This document shows, piece after piece, positions 27,490 to 35,856 of a stretch of DNA of 64,000 nt. How positions within the stretch are numbered: the stretch's first letter is position 1; every line of letters starts with the position of its first letter. The DNA is from Fusobacterium sp. IOR10 (GTDB lineage Bacteria; Fusobacteriota; Fusobacteriia; Fusobacteriales; Fusobacteriaceae). The notes under the pieces were generated by a model that made no database searches, was not told the origin of the DNA, and saw only the letters and a list, made by a program, of their open reading frames with translations. Both the position numbers and the translations under genes were made by a program. The DNA is taken from positions 1-64,000 of the forward strand of contig NZ_WJWY01000003.1 in assembly GCF_010367435.1 (NCBI RefSeq). The letters run 5' to 3'.

Positions 27490-28713
27490 TTATCTGTCTT
27501 CTGGGAAGAATTTGTTTAATGTAACTCCAACTAGAGCTGCTATTGCAAGACCAGATAAAGAAACAGTTCTCCAAATTGTGATATTATTTATTCCAATACC
27601 AAGCACAAGAATAAGAGAAGCTATAATCAAATTTCTAGATATGGAAAAATCCACTTTGTATTCAATAAGAGTTCTCATTCCAACAGAAGCAATCATTCCA
27701 AATAGAATAACAGATATACCACCCATAACAGGAGTAGGTATAGTTTGTAAAATAACACCAAATTTCCCAATAAATGAAAGGACAATTGCATAGCAAGCTG
27801 CGATTCTTAAAATAGCAGGGTCATAAACTTTAGTTACTGCTAAAACACCAGTATTTTCACCATAAGTTGTATTTGCAGGACCTCCTAATAATCCAGCTAC
27901 CACAGTAGCCATTCCATCTCCAAGTAAAGTTCTTGAAATACCAGGATTAGCAAAGAAATCTTTTCCAACAACTGCTCCATTAGTAGTAATATCTCCAATG
28001 TGTTCAATAAATACAACAAAGGCAATAGGTGCAATTGCAAGTACACTAGTTAGACTAAATTTAGGTACAGTGGTAAGGGAAGTCCAAGCTTCTGGAGAAA
28101 ATCCAATCCAACTAGCCTCTCTTATTGGAGTAAAGTCAACCATTCCAAGTGCCATGGCAACTAGATATCCAATAACTACAGATAGAAGGATAGGTACTAA
28201 CTTAAAGAAAGATTTTCCTAATAAAGATACAAGTACCATACAAATAACAACAGTTCCAGATACAATTAAACTTCTAGTATCAAATATTCCATTGGAATAT
28301 CCTGCCATTGAAAGAGCAGTGGGACTAAGTCTCAATCCTATAACAACGATAGTTGGTCCAACAACTATTGGTGGGAAGAAAGATTTTACTTTTTCTACAC
28401 CAAAAATTCTAACAAGTTGGCTAACTAAAACATAGACAAGACCTGCAGCGATAACTCCACCTTTAACTTCAGCTATACCATTTTCCCTTAAAACAAGAGA
28501 GATAGCTCCGATAAATGCAAAAGAAGATCCTAAAAATACAGGGACGATTTTCTTAGTACATGCATGAAAGATTAAAGTTCCAAGACCTGCTGATAAAAGA
28601 GCAACTGAAGGATTTAATCCAGTAAGGAAAGGTACAAGTACAGTAGCTCCAAACATAGCTAAGATGTGCTGAAGCCCCAGGACTAGTTTTCCTTTAGTGT
28701 TAATTTCATTCAT
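27490..28713 (-). CDS. uraA: uracil/xanthine permease, NCS2 family (UraA-like)
   Basis: A 407-residue NCS2 permease with about 14 membrane segments. The UraA-like N-terminus (LVLGLQHILAMFGATVLVPFLTGLNPS) and the central FVVFIEHIGDITTNGAVVGKDF are typical of the uracil branch, including the conserved Glu of EHIGD. It probably imports uracil by proton symport. It is preceded by GGAGG and has its own promoter. I saw no PyrR-type attenuator or riboswitch in its leader. Confidence 0.9.
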   Translation of the reverse strand: MNEINTKGKLVLGLQHILAMFGATVLVPFLTGLNPSVALLSAGLGTLIFHACTKKIVPVFLGSSFAFIGAISLVLRENGIAEVKGGVIAAGLVYVLVSQLVRIFGVEKVKSFFPPIVVGPTIVVIGLRLSPTALSMAGYSNGIFDTRSLIVSGTVVICMVLVSLLGKSFFKLVPILLSVVIGYLVAMALGMVDFTPIREASWIGFSPEAWTSLTTVPKFSLTSVLAIAPIAFVVFIEHIGDITTNGAVVGKDFFANPGISRTLLGDGMATVVAGLLGGPANTTYGENTGVLAVTKVYDPAILRIAACYAIVLSFIGKFGVILQTIPTPVMGGISVILFGMIASVGMRTLIEYKVDFSISRNLIIASLILVLGIGINNITIWRTVSLSGLAIAALVGVTLNKFFPEDR

Positions 28714-28838
28714 TCATTAACCTCCATTAATATATTAAATTTATGTAATAACTTTAAAATAAATAAGATCACTTATTTTTGGACAAAAAAAATTTGAGAG
28801 TTTTCACAAATTTTCTTAAATTTTTACGTATTTTTACT

Positions 28839-28868
28839 ATTCTATCACATTAGAAAATAGAAAGTCAA
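28839..28868 (-). promoter_or_regulatory. putative promoter of uraA
   Basis: On the minus strand TTGACT (28868-28863) and TAGAAT (28844-28839) are separated by 18 bases. The leader to the start codon is ~120 bases, AT-rich and without clear structure. Confidence 0.55.
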
Positions 28869-28877
28869 ATAGTTTTA

Positions 28878-29510
28878 TTATAAATTTTCAATAATCCCAA
28901 TAAGCTTTCCAATTGAAAAAGTGATATGAGCTGTTGACTCAGTAATAACATTGCTATTACAAATAGAATCTCCCCTATATAATAAAAAATTATTTAAAGG
29001 ATATTTAAAACCCCTTAGGGTTAAATTATGGACAGCATCAGTCATAGGAATAAAGGAAACAGTTTTATTGATTTCATTTATAATATGAAAATCTGAAGTA
29101 ACTCTAAAGATTTTTTCTGTGTCACTTAAAAAAACAATGTTGTTGTATTTAAATAATAAATTTAAATTAGTTAAAAAATGATCAGTTCTTCCTCCTAGTC
29201 CACCTAGGATAATAATTTCATCATAATTTCTCCTTGAGATATCTGAAATTAATAACTCACCATCAGTTAGATCTTTTTCAGAATTAAATTTATTAATAAT
29301 ACAATTTAAACTTCTAGCTTTATCAATTAAATTTTTATCACAGGAATCTAGATCTCCCCAGATTTCCAGTGGTTTTAAATTTAATTCCAATGCAAATTTA
29401 ACCCCTCCATCTGCACAAAAAATGTTTTCCTCATTTTTCAAGATTTCTTTATAGAAATTTTTAGTAGTATCCATACTACCATTTAAGAAAATAAATGCTT
29501 TGTTTTTCAT
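28878..29510 (-). CDS. thiN: thiamine pyrophosphokinase
   Basis: This enzyme converts thiamine and ATP to thiamine pyrophosphate (EC 2.7.6.2). It has 210 residues. Motifs include CADGGVKFALELNLKPLEIWGDLDS, the NSEKDLTDGELL segment with the acidic metal-binding residues, and GGLGGRTDHFLTNLNLL, all characteristic of TPK/ThiN. The frame is open to 29540, but AAAGGA is placed for the ATG at 29510. Acetolactate synthases in this window need the product as cofactor. Confidence 0.93.
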   Translation of the reverse strand: MKNKAFIFLNGSMDTTKNFYKEILKNEENIFCADGGVKFALELNLKPLEIWGDLDSCDKNLIDKARSLNCIINKFNSEKDLTDGELLISDISRRNYDEIIILGGLGGRTDHFLTNLNLLFKYNNIVFLSDTEKIFRVTSDFHIINEINKTVSFIPMTDAVHNLTLRGFKYPLNNFLLYRGDSICNSNVITESTAHITFSIGKLIGIIENL

Positions 29511-29532
29511 AAAAATCCTTTCATCATTAATT

Positions 29533-30381
29533 CTAATCATCGTCTAAATCAGTACTCACCTCTATAAAAATAGGGAGATGATCAGAAATATATTTTCTAC
29601 AATATTCATAGTTACCATTTGTATAGTCAATGGTACCACTTATATTATTATACTCCTTTGTATATTTTTTTGAAACAAAAATATTATCATATTGATTGGC
29701 TAATTTTTTTGTTCCAATAGTTGTCTTTAAATTAGGGGAAATACAATTTATTACACTGTCTTCATGGGAAAGCAAAGATTTAAATCCTTCATTTCTAACA
29801 GATAAATTAAAATCTCCACCAATTAATATATCATTTTCTTTTTTATCTAAATCTTGGAAATATTCATATACTTTAGGTAAAGCTTCAGCTTCAGCAACTC
29901 TAAAGCTTTTACGTTTCCCATATATAGAATGTAATAAAATAAAAGTAAAATCAAAGTTATTTATTTTAAAATCTGCCCCGTAAGGCTCCCTAATAAAATC
30001 GTTATTTTTATCTTTGAAATAACCTCTAGATTTTATAAATTTAACTCTATTAATTTTATATACGTAAGCATAATATTCCTTATACTTCCTAGTCCCCACA
30101 GGATAAGAAGCTATATGATAATCCCACTTTTCTTTTGAAATTTTGTTCATATTATCTACTAATTTTTCAACTCCATTTTTATTTGAAACTTCAATTAAAC
30201 CAATTATATCAAACTCAGAAACTATGCTAGCTAATTCAGTATAATTTTTTTGATTTTGTCCTAGTCTTAAAACATTAAATGAAGATATATAGGCAGTATT
30301 ATCCTTTGTAGAGTAGGGATTATCATTAGAAAATGAAATAAAATATATTGAAATAAAAATAGTTAAAAATATTGATTTCAT
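29533..30381 (-). CDS. secreted endonuclease/exonuclease/phosphatase family protein
   Basis: This 282-residue protein has a signal peptide (MKSIFLTIFISIYFISFS) and an EEP-fold (DNase I-like) domain: AYISSFNVLRLGQNQKN, the metal-binding Glu in IGLIEVSN, LLHSIYGKRKSFR, GGDFNLS and a C-terminal ISDHLPIFIEV. The conserved His/Asp/Asn set looks complete, so it should be active. It may be a periplasmic or secreted nuclease or a phosphodiesterase. It overlaps no neighbour functionally known to it; thiN follows 22 bases later. Confidence 0.8.
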   Translation of the reverse strand: MKSIFLTIFISIYFISFSNDNPYSTKDNTAYISSFNVLRLGQNQKNYTELASIVSEFDIIGLIEVSNKNGVEKLVDNMNKISKEKWDYHIASYPVGTRKYKEYYAYVYKINRVKFIKSRGYFKDKNNDFIREPYGADFKINNFDFTFILLHSIYGKRKSFRVAEAEALPKVYEYFQDLDKKENDILIGGDFNLSVRNEGFKSLLSHEDSVINCISPNLKTTIGTKKLANQYDNIFVSKKYTKEYNNISGTIDYTNGNYEYCRKYISDHLPIFIEVSTDLDDD

Positions 30382-30401
30382 AAATTACCTCGATTATTAG
30401 T

Positions 30402-30430
30402 CAAAATAAAAGGCAGAAATATTCTGCCCT
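30402..30430 (-). terminator. intrinsic terminator after gmhA
   Basis: On the minus strand GGCAGAA and TTCTGCC form a stem followed by TTTTATTTT. It separates gmhA from the downstream secreted-nuclease gene. Confidence 0.7.
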
Positions 30431-30437
30431 TTAGAGT

Positions 30438-31016
30438 TTATAAATAGTTTTCTGGAAACATAATTTTTTCCACACCTTCAATAATAATATGAAGGATCAT
30501 CATATGAATTTCTTGGATTCTATCTGAAGTCTCTCCAGGAATAATAAATTCATAATCACAAATTCCCTTTAATTGTCCTCCATCTTTTCCAAGAAGGGCA
30601 ACAGTTTTCATTCCTATTTCCTTAGCTGTCTTTATAGCTTTAATAACATTGTCTGAATTTCCACTAGTGGAAATTCCAATTAACATATCATTTTCTTTTC
30701 CAAAGGCTTCAATACCTTTAGAAAAAATAGAATTAAATCCATAATCATTTCCAACACAAGTTATATGAGAAGAATCAGATATGGAAATAGCAGGAAGTGC
30801 TCTTCTTTCGTTTCTAAATCTACCTGTAAATTCCTCTGCAAAATGCATTGCGTCACAGTTACTTCCACCATTTCCGCAAATCATAACTTTATTTCCACAA
30901 GTGAAAATTTTAGCCAACTCAATGGCAATTTTTTCTGTTGTTTTATTATTTTCTTCTTCTTTTATAAAGTTAATAAGTAGTTCTAATTCATCTTTATATG
31001 ATTTTATTAAATTCAT
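30438..31016 (-). CDS. gmhA: phosphoheptose isomerase (SIS domain)
   Basis: GmhA converts sedoheptulose 7-phosphate to D-glycero-D-manno-heptose 7-phosphate, the first step to the heptose of the LPS inner core. The 192-residue protein shows the SIS fold and the family motifs MICGNGGSNCDAMHFAEEFTGRF, LPAISISDSS, GISTSGNS and IQEIHMMILH (metal/catalytic His). DiaA is a close relative, but GmhA is better supported by the length and motifs. Presence of this gene supports heptose-containing LPS. Confidence 0.88.
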   Translation of the reverse strand: MNLIKSYKDELELLINFIKEEENNKTTEKIAIELAKIFTCGNKVMICGNGGSNCDAMHFAEEFTGRFRNERRALPAISISDSSHITCVGNDYGFNSIFSKGIEAFGKENDMLIGISTSGNSDNVIKAIKTAKEIGMKTVALLGKDGGQLKGICDYEFIIPGETSDRIQEIHMMILHIIIEGVEKIMFPENYL

Positions 31017-31035
31017 AATTTGTCCTTTCTATTAT

Positions 31036-31908
31036 TTAGCCGTTAATTTTATAATGTGACATAAAATTTAAAAACTTAATTATTGGAGTAAGATTAGCCT
31101 TATCCTTAGTTATAACTAATTGATATCCATCTTTAATTTCTTCTAATTCTTCTACTATTTTAAAAGTTCCATTTAAAATTTCTTTAGAAACTGAATAATA
31201 AGGTAAAATAACATTTGCAATATCTTTTTTTACCATACCTTTAATTACTTCTAAACTTCCTAAAACTGAAATTTTATTTTCAAATATAAAATTATATTTA
31301 TCTTCTAAGTAATTAATAGCTTTGGTGTTGTTAGGAACATTAGTTCTAGTAATAAGAGGATATTCAGAGATATTTTCAATTGAAATGTCTTTGTTTGAAG
31401 TTATCAAAACATATGGAACTTTTTCAACAGTAATAACATCTAGGTTAGGGTCAATAATATGCTCTTCATCAACTAAAGCTATATCTATTTCTCCTTCTTT
31501 TAATTCTTTTAAAAGAATAACTTTATCTGATATTTTAATTTCATATTCAATTTCATTGTGAGAATGACCAAATTCTTCCATTAATCTAGGTAAAAGTGGA
31601 TCTCCGATTATAGAAGTAGAACCAATTATGATTTTAGCTTTACCTAATTTAATAATTCTATTGATTTCTTTTTCTGTTCTTTGAACTTTGTTGAAAATAT
31701 CTTCAGCCATTTTATACAGAGCTTCTCCAGTATAGGTAAGTCTTATTTTTTTAGAACTTCTATCAAACAATTTAGTATTTAAAATTTCTTCAAATTTCTT
31801 TACTTGAATAGAAACAGCTGACTGATTAATAAATAATCTATTTGCTGCTTTAGTGAAACTTTTTTCTTTAGCTACTTCGTAAAAAATTTTTAAATAATGT
31901 AAATCCAT
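31036..31908 (-). CDS. LysR-family transcriptional regulator
   Basis: A 290-residue LTTR. The N-terminal winged helix-turn-helix is clear (LHYLKIFYEVAKEKSFTKAA, then SQ/NQSAVSIQVKKFEE), followed by a type 2 periplasmic-binding-like effector domain. The frame is open to 31926, but AAGGAGG precedes the ATG at 31908. The effector is unknown. It is divergent from pepF and directly upstream of gmhA on the same strand (19-base gap). Confidence 0.9.
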   Translation of the reverse strand: MDLHYLKIFYEVAKEKSFTKAANRLFINQSAVSIQVKKFEEILNTKLFDRSSKKIRLTYTGEALYKMAEDIFNKVQRTEKEINRIIKLGKAKIIIGSTSIIGDPLLPRLMEEFGHSHNEIEYEIKISDKVILLKELKEGEIDIALVDEEHIIDPNLDVITVEKVPYVLITSNKDISIENISEYPLITRTNVPNNTKAINYLEDKYNFIFENKISVLGSLEVIKGMVKKDIANVILPYYSVSKEILNGTFKIVEELEEIKDGYQLVITKDKANLTPIIKFLNFMSHYKING

Positions 31909-32064
31909 AAATTCCTCCTTAATCAAGAGCGTATACTCTAAGATCTAAATATATTCTATCATATAAAGTATATATTTCATATATAAAATCAAAAATATTT
32001 AAAAAAAGAAAATTAATTTGTTATAATCTGAATATAAAGAAAAATTAATACAAAGGAGATTAAT

Positions 32065-33879
32065 ATGGATAAAGTTATTAATAGAGAAATGATAGATGAA
32101 AAGTATAAATGGAAACTAGAGGATATCTATGAAAATTGGGATAAATGGGATAAAGATATTGGTAAATTAAAGGAAGATATAAAGGGTATTTCTAAGTTTC
32201 AAGATAAAATCAAAGAAGATAAAGAAAGCTTTGTTTCTTTAATAAATTTACAAGAAAAAATAGAAAGAAGATTGGAAAAATTATATATCTATGCTTTTAT
32301 GTGGAAAGATTTAAATTCTGTTGATCAATTTGTTTCTAAAAAATTACAAGATATTGAATATATCTACTCAGAATATGGTGTTGTTTCCTCTTGGGTAACT
32401 CCTAAAATTCTTGAGATACCAGAGGATACAATGGATAAATGGATAGAAAGCAATGAAAAATTGCAAGAAAATAAATTTGGATTAAAGGAAATATACAGGC
32501 TTAAAACTCATGTTTTAGATATGGAAAAGGAAAAATTATTATCTTATTTTGGACAATACATGGGAGCAACAAATTCAATATATAATGAACTTTCAATATC
32601 AGATATAAAATGGAACAAAATAAAATTATCCTCTGGGGAAGAGGTTGAAGTTACAAATGGAATGTATTCTAAAATTTTAGGGGAAAGTAGAAATGTGGAA
32701 GATAGAAGAAATGCTTTTGAGGCTTTATATAAAGCCTATGAAATCAATAAAAATACATATGCTTCAATATATAAAAGTCAGTTACAAAGAGATGTGGCTT
32801 TTATAAAAGCTAAAAACTATAAAACAACTTTAGATCAAGCTTTGGAACCTGATAATATTCCTGTGAAAGTTTATGAAAATTTAATAGAATCTGCTAGAGA
32901 AAATTCGGAACCATTAAAAAAATATATAAGTCTAAGAAAAAAATACTTAAAATTAGACAAATATCATTACTATGATAATCAAATAAAAATAGTAGATTAT
33001 AAAAGAGAATTTTCTTATGATGAAGCTAAAGATATTGTATTAAATTCAGTAAAACCTTTAGGAGATAAATATTTTGAAAATTTAAAAAAAGCTATAGGTG
33101 ATGGATGGCTTGATGTTTTTGAAACACCTAATAAAAGAAGCGGTGCTTATTCTATAAATATTTACGATGTTCATCCTTATATGCTTTTAAATTATAATGG
33201 TACCATGGATTCTGTTTTTACTTTAGCCCATGAATTAGGACATACTCTTCACAGTATGTATTCAACAAAAAATCAGCCTTATGCCACTAATGATTATACT
33301 ATTTTTGTTGCAGAAGTAGCCTCAACTTTTAATGAAAAATTACTTTTAAAATATATGCTAGAAAATACAGAGGACAAAAAAGAGAGAATAGCATTAATAG
33401 AAGAAGCTATTGGAAACATTATGGGAACTTATTATTTACAAGCTTTATTTGCCAATTATGAATATGAAGCTTACAAAATTGTTGAAAAGGGAGAAAGTAT
33501 AACCACTGATATTTTAGATAATTTAATGGAAAAATTATTTAAAGATTATTTTGGTGATGAACTTGTAATGGATGATTTACAAAAAATTATTTGGGCAAGA
33601 ATTCCACATTTTTTCAATTCTCCATACTATGTTTATCAATATGCCACAAGTTTCTCAGCTTCATCAAAATTATTTGAACTAGTAACAGATGAGAAATATA
33701 GTAATGAAGAAAGAACTATAGCTTGTGAAAAATATTTAAAACTATTAAGTTCAGGTGGAAATAATTATCCTGTTGAACAACTAAAACTTGCAGGAGTAAA
33801 TTTAGAGGAAAAAGATAATTTTGCAGCAGTAAGCAAAGAAATGGAAAAATTAATTAAATTATTAGAAAAAGAAATTTAA
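32065..33879 (+). CDS. pepF: oligoendopeptidase F (M3B family)
   Basis: A cytosolic zinc peptidase of 604 residues that cleaves short peptides. The metal site HELGHTLHSMYS is near residue 389, with the third ligand Glu in AEVASTFNEKLL. The N-terminal part (WKLEDIYENWDKWDKDI) matches PepF/M3B. AAGGAG precedes the ATG. It fits a peptide-fermenting lifestyle. Confidence 0.95.
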   Translation: MDKVINREMIDEKYKWKLEDIYENWDKWDKDIGKLKEDIKGISKFQDKIKEDKESFVSLINLQEKIERRLEKLYIYAFMWKDLNSVDQFVSKKLQDIEYIYSEYGVVSSWVTPKILEIPEDTMDKWIESNEKLQENKFGLKEIYRLKTHVLDMEKEKLLSYFGQYMGATNSIYNELSISDIKWNKIKLSSGEEVEVTNGMYSKILGESRNVEDRRNAFEALYKAYEINKNTYASIYKSQLQRDVAFIKAKNYKTTLDQALEPDNIPVKVYENLIESARENSEPLKKYISLRKKYLKLDKYHYYDNQIKIVDYKREFSYDEAKDIVLNSVKPLGDKYFENLKKAIGDGWLDVFETPNKRSGAYSINIYDVHPYMLLNYNGTMDSVFTLAHELGHTLHSMYSTKNQPYATNDYTIFVAEVASTFNEKLLLKYMLENTEDKKERIALIEEAIGNIMGTYYLQALFANYEYEAYKIVEKGESITTDILDNLMEKLFKDYFGDELVMDDLQKIIWARIPHFFNSPYYVYQYATSFSASSKLFELVTDEKYSNEERTIACEKYLKLLSSGGNNYPVEQLKLAGVNLEEKDNFAAVSKEMEKLIKLLEKEI

Positions 33880-33881
33880 GG

Positions 33882-33910
33882 TTGACGAATAAAAAAGAAT
33901 ATGATAAAGT
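33882..33910 (+). promoter_or_regulatory. promoter of the adenine deaminase operon
   Basis: TTGACG at 33882-33887 and TAAAGT at 33905-33910 have 17-base spacing. The -35 begins two bases after the pepF stop codon. Transcription would enter the structured leader at 33955-34015. Confidence 0.65.
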
Positions 33911-33916
33911 TGTTTT

Positions 33917-34018
33917 TATCAAATATCAGTAATAACTGAATAAAATTCCATTTTAGATACTAGACGCAGGACGGGAAACCTGGTTCGCCTTTTAAGGCCG
34001 TAGAGTATCTTTTTTATT
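33917..34018 (+). ncRNA. unassigned structured leader RNA with terminator, ahead of adenine deaminase
   Basis: A leader of about 100 bases lies between the promoter and the first deaminase gene. AGATACT (33955-33961) pairs perfectly with AGTATCT (34004-34010), closing a 42-base GC-richer core and running straight into TTTTTTATTT, so the closing helix doubles as an intrinsic terminator stem. Inside, CAGG/CCTG (33967-33970 / 33979-33982) form a hairpin whose loop bases ACGG (33971-33974) can pair with CCGT (33998-34001), a pseudoknot. GCC-TTTTAA-GGC is a further small stem. A short hairpin TCAGT-AATA-ACTGA precedes it. It does not match the purine (xpt) riboswitch consensus. I cannot assign it to a known class. 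Confidence 0.6.
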
Positions 34019-34055
34019 TAAAATTATAAAATTTAAATTTAAAAATGGAGGAATT

Positions 34056-35837
34056 ATGGAACAAACAGTTACAAACTTAAAAGAATTGGTAAGAGCAGGA
34101 AGAGGAATAATACCTGCAGATTTGGTCATTTCCAAAGGGACATTAGTAAATGTAATGTCAAATGAAATATATCCTGCAGATGTTGCAATTTATAAGGATA
34201 CTATAGTTGCAATAGGAAATGTAGATGATTATATTGGAGATGCAACTGAAATTTTAGATGCTTCTGGGAAATATATAACACCAGGGCTTATTGATGGACA
34301 TATTCACAGTGAGTGTAGTAAATTAAGTATTACTAGTTATGCTAAAGCAGTAGTTCCTTGTGGGACAACAAGCATGATATCTGGCTTAGATGAATATATT
34401 TCAGTTTCAGGTTTAGAGGGATTAAAAGAAATCTTTGAAGAAATTAAACTAAGCCCTTTAAAAGTATTTTGGGGAGCTCCTCATCAAACTCCTTATACTA
34501 TTCCACAATCTACTATTTCTTTTAATTTTACTAAGGAAGTTCATGAAAATGTTCAAAAATGGCCTGAATGTTTTGGAGTTTGGGAAACAGTTAGAGAGTT
34601 TATTCAAGAGGAAGACGAAAATACTTTAGGAGCAATAGCTGAGGCATCTAAAAATAGATTACCAGTTTTTGGTTGTGCACCAATGGCTAGGGGAAAAGAA
34701 TTAAATGGCTATTTATGTAGTGGTGTACGTTTGGATCATGAAAGTTATACCCATGAAGAAGTTGTTGAAAAAATGAGAAATGGAATGCATATGTTAATTA
34801 GAGAATCATCTGTAACTCATTTCTTAGAAGAAAATATGAGAGCAGTTACAGAGGTTAATCCATATTTTGCAAGGCGTGTAAGTTTTTGTACTGACGATGT
34901 TACAGCTACAGATGTTTTAGAAAAAGGACATTTAGACAATGTTGTTAGATTAGCTATAAAACAAGGTATAGAACCTATCACAGCAATACAAATGGCAACT
35001 ATAAATAGTGCAGAGGCTTATAGAATAGATCATTTAATTGGATCAGTTTCTCCTGGAAGAATAGCAGATATTCTTTTAGTTGATAATTTAGAAGAATTTA
35101 AAGTGAACACTGTAATTACAAATGGGAAAATAGTTGCTAAAAATAAAAAACTTACATATGAGTTAAAAGCTCCAAAAAGAAGTGAATTATTAACAAGTAA
35201 ATTAAAATGTGATAAGGTTTTACCATCAGATTTTCAATATAAAGTTGAACAAGAAAATGGAAAAGTAAAGGTGCTTTCTATGAATGTTATAGGTCCATTT
35301 GTTAGAAAAAGAAGAGATGCTATATTGGAAGTTGAAAATCATATTGTAAAACCAGATATTGAAAATGATGTTTTAATGGTTTCGGTTTTAGAAAGATTTG
35401 GGAAAAATGGAAATAAATCTTTAGCTTTTTGTTCAGGATGGAAGTTAAAAAGAGGAGCAATGGCTTCTTCAGCAGCACCAGATGATAATAATATTGTTGT
35501 ACTTGGAGCAAGTGCTTCTGATATGGCAGTTGCAGTAAATTATTTAATTGAAAATGGTGGAGGACAAGTGGTTGTTTGTGATGGAAAAATTATAGAATTT
35601 TTACCATTACCAGTTGGAGGAATATGCAGCGATGCAGAACCAGAAGAAATAGCAAGAATAGAAAAATTATTATCTAAAGGAGCAAATGAGTTAGGTTGTG
35701 ATTTACCAGAGCCTCTAATGTATATGTTTTTCTTACCTATAACAGCTATTCCAGACTATGCTATAACAGATGTTGGACCAGTTGACTGTATAGAGCTTAA
35801 AATATTTAATCCAATTTTAGAAACAAATATAAAATAA
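34056..35837 (+). CDS. adenine deaminase-like amidohydrolase, divergent paralogue
   Basis: A 593-residue member of the Ade (COG1001) amidohydrolase family, which releases ammonia from adenine or related bases. The N-terminal composite domain (ADLVISKGTLVNVMSNEIYPADV) and the metal-site start PGLIDGHIHSE are present, as are RLDHESYTHEEV, CTDDVTATDVLEKGHLD and the C-terminal GGGQVVVCDGKI domain. However, the DPHEIVNVCG motif seen in the next gene is replaced here by SGLDEYISVSG, and the HIHIES motif by HIHSEC, so substrate range may differ. GGAGG precedes the ATG. It is first in the operon, behind a structured RNA. Confidence 0.8.
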   Translation: MEQTVTNLKELVRAGRGIIPADLVISKGTLVNVMSNEIYPADVAIYKDTIVAIGNVDDYIGDATEILDASGKYITPGLIDGHIHSECSKLSITSYAKAVVPCGTTSMISGLDEYISVSGLEGLKEIFEEIKLSPLKVFWGAPHQTPYTIPQSTISFNFTKEVHENVQKWPECFGVWETVREFIQEEDENTLGAIAEASKNRLPVFGCAPMARGKELNGYLCSGVRLDHESYTHEEVVEKMRNGMHMLIRESSVTHFLEENMRAVTEVNPYFARRVSFCTDDVTATDVLEKGHLDNVVRLAIKQGIEPITAIQMATINSAEAYRIDHLIGSVSPGRIADILLVDNLEEFKVNTVITNGKIVAKNKKLTYELKAPKRSELLTSKLKCDKVLPSDFQYKVEQENGKVKVLSMNVIGPFVRKRRDAILEVENHIVKPDIENDVLMVSVLERFGKNGNKSLAFCSGWKLKRGAMASSAAPDDNNIVVLGASASDMAVAVNYLIENGGGQVVVCDGKIIEFLPLPVGGICSDAEPEEIARIEKLLSKGANELGCDLPEPLMYMFFLPITAIPDYAITDVGPVDCIELKIFNPILETNIK

Positions 35838-35856
35838 ATCTTTTAGGAGGGCTAAA

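Noticed and set aside
27998-28435. 145-codon open frame antisense to uraA
   Set aside because: The uraA frame has clear family motifs; the opposite frame is a shadow with no ribosome site. The same holds for other antisense frames such as 27512-27793, 14284-14652, 36873-37232 and 43480-43806.
31921-31945. Near-palindrome AGAGCGTATACTCT as a LysR operator
   Set aside because: Imperfect and isolated, without the T-N11-A pattern clearly placed at the divergent promoters; not strong enough to call.
33917-34018. Purine (xpt-type) or SAM riboswitch ahead of the adenine deaminases
   Set aside because: The three-way junction consensus bases and loop-loop sequences of purine aptamers are absent; the fold is a pseudoknot-like core closed by a terminator helix.
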